From: an uncultured Eubacterium sp.
GTDB taxonomy: Bacteria; Bacillota; Clostridia; Oscillospirales; Acutalibacteraceae
DNA length: 5,694 nucleotides
Direction: 5' to 3'
NCBI GenBank assembly: GCA_945980015.1
Contig: CAMFQI010000095.1
Location: forward strand, 1-5,694
The notes under the pieces are model-generated. The model was not told the DNA's origin. It made no database searches and saw nothing but the letters and a program-made list of their open reading frames with translations. Below, in pieces: positions 1-4,457 of this stretch. The translations under genes were made by a program, and so were the position numbers. Positions within the stretch are counted from its first letter, which is position 1, and each line of letters starts with the position of its first letter.

Positions 1-47
1 CTACACCTAAGCCTTCGTCGGCAGCGTCAGATGTGTATAAGAGACAG
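1..47 (+). other. Illumina Nextera adapter remnant (not genomic)
   Basis: Bases 1-6 (CTACAC) are the end of the P5 flow-cell oligo. Bases 7-14 (CTAAGCCT) match, from memory, the Nextera i5 index S508/N508. Bases 15-28 (TCGTCGGCAGCGTC) are the Read 1 tail, and 29-47 (AGATGTGTATAAGAGACAG) are the 19-bp Tn5 mosaic end used by the transposase. All parts are in the correct library order with no mismatch, so this is untrimmed library sequence at a contig end and not a natural Tn5 element. Position 48 marks a tagmentation cut inside the large gene that follows. The adapter supplies an in-frame TAA at 38-40, which falsely makes the downstream reading frame look complete at its 5' side. Confidence 0.98.
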
Positions 48-3000
48 CTAACTTAGCTTCATTGTTTAGCGATAATTCTTATTCAAAGAAAATCCCGAAT
101 GTTACATGGAATCTATATGCTAATGGAGCTAAACACAATAATGCTTATAATGGTTCTAAAACACAAAGTGACAACACACCTATCTATGTAGTTAATTATA
201 AACCATTAAAAGATGCAATTACTGCCGACGCTAATAAATCAGCTCGTCAAAATGTAGCTTCCTACAAAGAGGGCGGAATGAGCACATATTTAACAGGTTG
301 TGTTTTGGCAGCAAGCTTAAATCCGAATACTTATACTTATTCGACCGATCTTGCAGGTCAGGTAAGTAAGTGTGCAAGTGATATCAGCACAGCAGTTACA
401 AAGTTCAAAACTGCACCGACGGCTGATAATACTGAAAACTATCCTAAACTTCGTAGTGCTTTCGATTACAGCGGAGCACTTACAGGCTTCAATAATGTTA
501 CATATTCTGTAAGAGACGCATACAACGGCGGTGTAAATAACGGCTTTACACAGGCTTCATATGATAATTTTAAGGCAAAGTACGAAGCAGCACAGAATGT
601 TATGAAGGCAGTTGCTACAAGCGGTTATGTAAACGACGGTATTGCAGGCAAAGCCGCCACAGAACTTTCAACTGCATTCAATGCTCTTCAGCACGAGCAC
701 AGCTTCACAGGTGCGTATGTAAACAACAACGACGGTACACATTCACAAAAGTGTGCTTTCTATGACAAGTGCCAAACCTTGTCTACCGGAGTTGCTCACA
801 GCTATACATCTCAAGTAACAACTCAACCGACTTGCACAACAGCCGGTGTAACAACTCATACTTGTGTATGCGGTTATTCATATACAACTAATAAGCCTGA
901 TGCAACAGGTCATAGTTGGGGCGAATGGTCGACAGTGACTGCTGCTACTTGCGTTGCAAAGGGTACTGAAAAGAGAATTTGTAATAACGATTCAACTCAT
1001 ATCGAGACAAGAGATATTGCAATTGACCCTAATAATCATACAGGCTTAACAACACTTGAAGCAGTTGAATCAACCTGTACATCAACAGGTCTTACAGAGG
1101 GTGTAAAGTGTACTGCTTGTGGTGTGACAACAGTTCTACAACAAAAAACAGAAAAGAAGCCTCATACTTGGGGCGACTGGGTTTACGATGACAACAAGCA
1201 GGAAAAGCGTTCCTGCACAGTCTGCGGTACATTTGATTCTGAAAAAAGAAATTGTGTATATGAAGAAAAATCCGTAACTCCTGCAACCTGTATTGCCGAG
1301 GGTAAGAAAGTTTACAGATGTACACAATGCGGTAACGAGTATGAGGAAATACTTCCTATTGACTCAGAAGCGCACAACACAGCAACAAGAGAGGAAACAA
1401 CAAACGCAACCTGCACAGTTGCCGGAAAGAAAGAAACAGTAACCTACTGTACACTTTGCAACAAAGAAATCAGCAGAGTAAAAACTGAGGATATTCCTGC
1501 ACTCGGTCACAATTACACCTATACTAGTATTGATTCAGTTTCTCATAGTGTAATATGTTCAAGAAACTGCAACGAAGAGGGTTGGTCATATACCGAAAAG
1601 CATAATATTGAGAACGGCGAATGCACAAAGTGCGACTATGTTTCAAAGGTAACGATTACATTCAAGAATGCAAACGGAACAGTTATCAGCTCCGAGGAAT
1701 ATGCAGTTGGTACAGCCGTAACAATTCCTGAGCTTCCTGCAACTGAGTATAACTACAACGGTGATGGAGCTACTCATACAGTAGTTACTTATGATTGGGA
1801 TGTTACTCCGCAGGAAACTGCACAGACAGAAGCAACATATACAGTTACTTCATCAAGCAATAAGGTTGCTTGCTCATTCGAGCTTACAGAGCAGGATATT
1901 AAAGACGGCGATAAAACAAAGGACAAATTCACTTGTTCCGTATGCGGCGGTGTAATGTACAAGGTAGTTGCAGACAAGACTGCACTTAACGCTGCAATCG
2001 TTGCTCTTCAAAATGATCTTGATCTTCCTGAAGCAGGCTACAAGTATGACGCTGCAAGAGTTCAAGCTGCAAAGGCTCTTATTACAGAAGCAAATGCTCT
2101 CGGCAGATATGAAGAACAGTCAGTTGTTAATGCAAAGGCAGAAGCTATTGCAACTGCAAAGACAGAGCTCAATGCAGAAGAAAACCTTGCTAAGTACACA
2201 ATTACTGTTGAGGTTGTAAACAGTGAAAACGCTGAAGATAAAGAGGTATCAAAGTACGGTATAGTGCTTGAAAACCAGCCTTACGGTAAAACATTTGAAC
2301 ATTCATTTGTATTTGATAAGATTGACGACGGCACTTCAATGACCGGCTTACCGAAGTATGCAGTATACAAGTGGATGGTAGGCGACGTTAAGCTCAACAC
2401 AACCGATACATCTATTTCGGGCGTAGTTAAGGGCAACGCAACATATATCTGTTATGTTCTTAACTTCAAGGCAACTAACGAAACACAAAATACAACTCGT
2501 GTTCGTTATCTCGACAAGTCGGGCAAGACCTTGAAAATTGATTATGCAACAGTAGATACAACATATACTGCTAATTATTCGGAAGTACCGAAAATTCCTT
2601 ACTACAAATTTACTAAGTGGGAGCGCGTTTACGGCGAAGATAATCCTGTCGGCACAAGAGAGGTTGTATATCAGGCTCGATATGAATATGATGAGGTTGA
2701 AGCAAACAACTGTACAATTGTCGGCTTGGGCGGTGTAAAGGTTAACGGCGCTGAAAGATGTTCGGCAATCTACGACTCGAAGGTAGTTCTTACCGGCGCG
2801 ACAAAGTATGCGTTCTGCAATGCAGACGGTACTACTATTATTTCCTACATCAACGAGGACTACATTTACACCCCGAGAGTTAATGAAACTGTATACATCA
2901 AAGCAGTTGTTGAAGAGGTAACAACCGCAACTACTGCAATTACAGGTAACTTTGTTCAGAAAAATGCAGGTACATTGGCAGACGGTGTAACAAAATACCA

Positions 3001-3289
3001 TAACCTTTACATCAATGCACAGTATTACTTACCTGAGGGCGCAACGGCAGTTGAAGCAGGCTTAGTTCTTTCAAAGAGCAAGTCGACTGAAGAAGACCTT
3101 CAGATAGGCAAGCAAAATGTAACAAAGGTTGTTTCCGAAAGCCAGGGCACAAACCACGAGTACTCAATGGCAATGGGCTTTACAAAGGATGGAAATGTAC
3201 ACGCAAGATCTTATCTCATTTATGTAGACAAGAGTGGAACAACACACACCGTTTACAGTGCGGTTAAGACAATTGAGTACAAAGCGTAA
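48..3289 (+). CDS. Large secreted/surface protein with FIVAR-like segments and tandem CxxC repeats (5'-truncated)
   Basis: At least 1079 residues, with the N-terminus lost at the contig end. The frame is open from base 50 upstream of the TTG at 62, and the only upstream stop lies in adapter, so that TTG is not a credible start. Residue numbers below count the TTG codon as 1. Residues about 41-210 are helix-rich, and the part at 165-210 is FIVAR-like. Residues 211-630 carry seven Cys-x-x-Cys pairs (268, 350, 385, 420, 463, 521, 625). Many follow the unit TC-x3-G-x(4-6)-C-x-x-C-G, and GHSWGEW/HTWGDW linkers separate some of them. Residues 530-600 resemble an InlB/Flg_new-type beta repeat. A second FIVAR-like segment spans 636-710. 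Further beta domains follow at 711-880, and residues 960-1075 form a C-terminal beta-like domain. No LPXTG, sortase tail or S-layer repeats occur at the C-terminus. A signal peptide is expected but not visible. Similar architectures occur in Clostridia surface proteins; adhesion or ligand binding is inference. The exact function is not recognised. Confidence 0.9.
689..1951 (+). repeat. Region encoding tandem Cys-rich (CxxC) repeats
   Basis: This part of the large protein (residues about 210-630) contains diverged units of roughly 35-70 residues. The best units start at Cys 258, 339, 410 and 451 and follow the order Cys, three residues, Gly, a short spacer, then Cys-x-x-Cys. A unit starting at Cys 297 keeps the first half but lacks the CxxC pair. 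The DNA copies have diverged too far to be a simple satellite. The pairs resemble zinc-ribbon knuckles, but in a secreted protein they could equally be disulfides. Which applies cannot be settled from sequence. Confidence 0.75.
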
Positions 3290-3294
3290 GGAGG
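3288..3294 (+). promoter_or_regulatory. Ribosome binding site overlapping the upstream stop codon
   Basis: AAGGAGG begins within the TAA (3287-3289) that ends the large gene and lies 8 nt before the ATG at 3303. The overlap fixes the start of the small gene. It also means ribosomes finishing the large protein release directly on the next initiation signal, which implies co-transcription and possibly translational coupling. Confidence 0.85.
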
Positions 3295-3302
3295 TGCAGG
3301 AA

Positions 3303-3473
3303 ATGAATAATTTTGAAATGCCAAAAATCGAAATAGTGAAATTTGCCTGTGACTCCGAGGCAATTACAACATCAACCCTTGTTGTTGAAATCGCAACCGA
3401 CGGTTACACAAACAATATTACAATCGGTCAGGTAGCAGGCAACGCAGGTACATTCCTCGACGAATTGCTATAA
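3303..3473 (+). CDS. 56-residue acidic protein, operon partner of the surface protein
   Basis: The ATG at 3303 is preceded by a near-perfect Shine-Dalgarno sequence at 8 nt spacing. An in-frame start further upstream at 3234 would overlap the large gene by 56 bp and has no need to be invoked. The product begins MNNFEMPKIEIVKF and continues with DSEAITTST. It is acidic, with 8 Asp/Glu against 2 Lys, has a single Cys at position 16, and has no signal peptide or membrane segment. The opening pattern (aromatic/Glu, Met/Lys-Pro, x-(I/L)-E-(I/V)-V-x-F, then D/E-x-I-T-T-S) resembles a recurrent class of very short uncharacterised Clostridia proteins. This comparison is from memory and is not a named family. 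It lies 13 nt after the surface protein and ends just before a terminator, so it is the last gene of that operon. Function is unknown; a partner, chaperone or secreted-peptide role is only speculation. Confidence 0.8.
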   Translation: MNNFEMPKIEIVKFACDSEAITTSTLVVEIATDGYTNNITIGQVAGNAGTFLDELL

Positions 3474-3487
3474 GCAAACAAAATCGA

Positions 3488-3519
3488 AAACAGCCTCCCA
3501 CGAAAACGGGAGGCTGTTT
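3488..3519 (+). terminator. Intrinsic terminator of the surface-protein operon
   Basis: A perfect 12-bp stem (AAACAGCCTCCC, 3488-3499, with GGGAGGCTGTTT, 3508-3519) encloses an 8-nt loop, 14 nt after the stop codon of the 56-residue gene. The T-tract is short and interrupted (TTT G TGCTTCGTTT) and partly lies in the stem. The 5' A-run also allows weak bidirectional use. Confidence 0.85.
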
Positions 3520-3571
3520 GTGCTTCGTTTGCAGAGAAGAGCGAAAAGAAGCAGTTTGATTGATTGCAGTG

Positions 3572-3706
3572 AATCCCTCCGTCACGGCAAAGCCGTGCCA
3601 CCTCCCTTTAACAAGGGAGGGTTTGTTGGTTAAAGCAACGTTCCGTCTTGAACATTTGGCTCCCCTTATTGTAAGGGGAGCTGGCGGCTTTGCCGTCTGA
3701 GGGGAT
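3572..3706. repeat. Palindromic intergenic repeat, copy A (MITE-like)
   Basis: The unit has imperfect inverted ends (AATCCCTCCGTCA at the left; TCTGAGGGGATA at the right). Each end is followed by two hairpins. On the left these are CACGGC-AAA-GCCGTG (3583-3597) and CCTCCCTT-TAAC-AAGGGAGG (3601-3620). On the right they are GCTCCCCTT-ATTGT-AAGGGGAGC (3659-3681) and CGGC-TTT-GCCG (3685-3695). Between them is a 28-base core (3629-3656) that is identical in copy B. Units ending in CCCTCAGTCAC with GCTCCCTT stems are familiar intergenic repeats in Ruminococcaceae-type genomes. No protein is encoded and no target-site duplication was found. Exact edges are uncertain by a few bases. Confidence 0.8.
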
Positions 3707-3722
3707 AAAAGACAATAAAGTA

Positions 3723-3751
3723 TTTACAAAATTTGTCGAATATGGTAATAT
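3723..3751 (+). promoter_or_regulatory. Sigma-A type promoter of the toxin-like transcript
   Basis: A -35 element TTTACA (3723-3728) is followed by a 17-nt spacer and a -10 element TAATAT (3746-3751). Initiation is predicted at about 3758, exactly where a GAGC-TTCG-GCTC hairpin begins. The promoter lies 16 bp beyond the edge of repeat A and drives the leader and the 30-residue peptide. The start site is inferred, not measured. Confidence 0.65.
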
Positions 3752-3757
3752 ATCTTT

Positions 3758-3861
3758 GAGCTTCGGCTCCGAGGAGTTACCTAAAACGGTAGGTGGTTTG
3801 CCCTTCTTTCGAGAGGGCGTATGTTTCTGCCCTCTTAGTTTTTTACAGGGAGGGCGATAAG
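3758..3861 (+). promoter_or_regulatory. Structured leader of the toxin-like mRNA
   Basis: About 104 nt separate the predicted transcript start from the ATG. The leader opens with a UUCG-capped hairpin (GAGC-TTCG-GCTC, 3758-3769), followed by ACCTA-AAACGG-TAGGT (3779-3794). Four mutually exclusive segments come next: 1, GCCCTT (3800-3805); 2, AGAGGGC (3812-3818); 3, GCCCTCT (3829-3835); 4, GAGGGC (3850-3855), which overlaps the Shine-Dalgarno sequence. Segments 1:2, 2:3 and 3:4 can each pair. Pairing of 3:4 would hide the ribosome binding site, while 2:3 would expose it. A 5' stabilising stem and occluded initiation are known for fst-type toxin mRNAs. The switch itself is inference. Confidence 0.6.
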
Positions 3862-3954
3862 ATGTATTTGACATTTAATGAATTACTTTTATTCACAAGT
3901 GTACTTATATCACTTATAACTCTTTTTGTGATGATATATAATCATAAAAAGTAA
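3862..3954 (+). CDS. 30-residue membrane peptide, candidate type I toxin (Fst/Hol-Tox-like)
   Basis: The ATG is preceded by AGGGAGGG at 8 nt spacing. The product begins MYLTFNE, has one hydrophobic span LLLFTSVLISLITLFVMIY (residues 8-26), and ends in a short polar, basic tail, NHKK. Size, a single central membrane helix, a Lys-rich end and a start of the form M-x-(T/V)-(Y/F)-x-E-L match the putative holin-like toxin (Hol-Tox) and the wider Fst/TxpA/BsrG group of Gram-positive type I toxins. Members of that group insert in the cytoplasmic membrane and disturb it when antisense control fails. The coding context supports this: own promoter, long structured leader, terminator stem starting 1 nt after the stop codon, and a consensus promoter firing back from the other side. 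An alternative is a small regulatory membrane peptide without toxicity. The identity is by pattern, not by search. Confidence 0.75.
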   Translation: MYLTFNELLLFTSVLISLITLFVMIYNHKK

Positions 3955-4038
3955 AAGAAACAACCACCCATATTGCACTTAGGGTGGTTGTTTCTAACAA
4001 CATTCTATAGGGCAAACCGTCTATCGGTAGCTCCTTGT
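3952..4038 (-). ncRNA. Putative convergent antisense RNA (RNA II-like antitoxin)
   Basis: A transcript starting near 4038 from the consensus minus-strand promoter would run about 85 nt and end at the shared terminator. Its U-tract (minus-strand TTTCTTTTAC) is better on this strand than on the other. It contains no plausible open reading frame. It is fully complementary to the 3' end of the toxin-like mRNA across the terminator stem and loop. Near its 5' end CTACCG can pair with CGGTAG (3787-3792), and GGAGC with GCTCC (3766-3770), in the toxin leader. It may also fold an ACCG-ATAGA-CGGT hairpin. The layout of short convergent RNA plus common terminator is that of par-type loci, whose RNA II blocks translation of the toxin mRNA. 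Existence and ends of the RNA are inferred from promoter and terminator only. Confidence 0.65.
3956..3995. terminator. Bidirectional terminator shared by toxin mRNA and antisense RNA
   Basis: A perfect 14-bp stem (AGAAACAACCACCC, 3956-3969; GGGTGGTTGTTTCT, 3982-3995) has a 12-nt loop. The T-rich side is in the stem for plus-strand transcripts. For minus-strand transcripts it extends into TTTCTTTTAC. The stem starts 1 nt after the toxin stop codon. In fst systems the complementary terminator loops make the first contact between the two RNAs. Confidence 0.85.
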
Positions 4039-4044
4039 ATTTTT

Positions 4045-4073
4045 ATTATACGCAAATAATTGTGATTTGTCAA
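4045..4073 (-). promoter_or_regulatory. Consensus sigma-A promoter for the antisense RNA
   Basis: On the minus strand TTGACA (4073-4068), exactly 17 nt, then TATAAT (4050-4045): a full consensus match at both boxes with optimal spacing. The predicted start is near 4038. No protein gene lies downstream on this strand before the terminator, so its likely product is a short RNA. A stronger promoter than that of the facing toxin transcript fits the usual excess of antitoxin RNA. Confidence 0.8.
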
Positions 4074-4096
4074 TATCAAATTGCTTATACATCTTC

Positions 4097-4186
4097 GGAC
4101 GATTGATAATCGTCCCTACGGTAGTTTTAGCATTTACGAAGCCGTTTCGTTTGTGCGACATTTCGTAGGGACGAGCATTGCTCGTC
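4097..4186. repeat. REP-like pair of inverted hairpins
   Basis: The hairpins are GGACGATT-GAT-AATCGTCC (4097-4115) and GACGAGC-ATT-GCTCGTC (4170-4186). They carry inverted copies of CGTCCCTACG (4111-4120) and CGTAGGGACG (4164-4173), which makes a symmetrical unit of about 90 bp. A smaller ACGAA-GCCGT-TTCGT stem (4136-4150) lies between them. GTAGGGACGAGC...GCTCGTC-type units are recurrent intergenic palindromes in gut Firmicutes (recalled, not searched). No coding content was seen. The unit lies just upstream of the antisense promoter. Confidence 0.7.
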
Positions 4187-4207
4187 AGATTTTGTAAATA
4201 ATGAATT

Positions 4208-4235
4208 GAATCTCTCCACCGCAAGCGGTTTTGTC
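4208..4235. repeat. Degenerate end of a palindromic repeat
   Basis: GAATCTCTCCACCGCAAGCGG resembles the left end of copy A (GAATCCCTCCGTCACGGC), with its own small CCGC-AA-GCGG hairpin at 4219-4228. It directly abuts copy B. It is probably a truncated extra end left by insertion or deletion; the evidence is short. Confidence 0.4.
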
Positions 4236-4240
4236 CTTTT

Positions 4241-4377
4241 ATCCCCTCAGTCGCCAATGCGACAGCTCCCCTTAATAACATTAAAAGGGGAGCCTTTTGT
4301 TCGTTAAAGCAACGTTCCGTCTTGAACATTAAGGCTCCCTTGTCAAAGGGAGCTGTCACGAAGTGACTGAGGGATTC
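4241..4377. repeat. Palindromic intergenic repeat, copy B (MITE-like)
   Basis: This has the same architecture as copy A. The left end ATCCCCTCA has hairpins GTCGC-CAAT-GCGAC (4250-4263) and GCTCCCCTT/AAGGGGAGC (4265-4293). The right end has GCTCCCTT-GTCA-AAGGGAGC (4334-4353) and GTCAC-GAA-GTGAC (4355-4367), followed by TGAGGGATTC. The 28-base core at 4303-4330 is identical to 3629-3656 and in the same orientation. Stem sequences differ from copy A but pairing is kept. Confidence 0.8.
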
Positions 4378-4431
4378 AACTATAATCACCCAAACCTCTT
4401 CTCTTATCTCTTCTCACTTCTCTTTTCACTA

Positions 4432-4457
4432 AAAAAACTCCCGAAAGGGAGTTTTTT
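4432..4457 (-). terminator. Intrinsic terminator of the glycosyltransferase gene
   Basis: An 11-bp stem (AAAAAACTCCC, 4432-4442; GGGAGTTTTTT, 4447-4457) is capped by a GAAA tetraloop. On the minus strand the stem leads into a run of T. It overlaps the glycosyltransferase stop codon (4458-4456). The symmetric A/T arms would also stop plus-strand readthrough from the repeat region. Confidence 0.9.

Noticed and set aside
29..47. Natural Tn5/IS50 end
   Set aside because: The mosaic end is joined to the Nextera Read 1 tail, an i5 index and the P5 end, so it is a library adapter.
62..64. TTG as the true start codon of the large protein
   Set aside because: The frame stays open back through the genomic/adapter junction at 48, and the only upstream stop is inside adapter sequence. 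No ribosome binding site precedes the TTG.
2348..3001. 217-codon minus-strand reading frame inside the large gene
   Set aside because: It is a shadow of the well-supported plus-strand protein: no ribosome binding site, Cys-rich composition from reverse-reading common codons, no recognisable domain.
3303..3473. RiPP (lantibiotic-like) precursor
   Set aside because: No modification enzyme, protease or transporter lies in the window and the core is not Cys/Ser/Thr-rich at its C-terminus. Kept as an uncharacterised small protein.
3758..3861. Known metabolite riboswitch
   Set aside because: No match to a recognised aptamer core was seen. The pairings are explained more simply by toxin mRNA control.
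3608..3874. 88-codon minus-strand reading frame
   Set aside because: It runs through repeat copy A and the toxin leader. Its MFKTERCFN stretch is simply the 28-base repeat core translated, and it recurs in the frame across copy B.
4097..4186. CRISPR-like spacing of repeats
   Set aside because: There are only two hairpins, inverted relative to each other, with different loops and no regular repeat-spacer pattern.
4021..4389. 122-codon minus-strand reading frame
   Set aside because: It covers repeat copy B, the REP-like pair and the antisense promoter, with no ribosome binding site. The protein similarity to the other repeat frame reflects shared repeat DNA.
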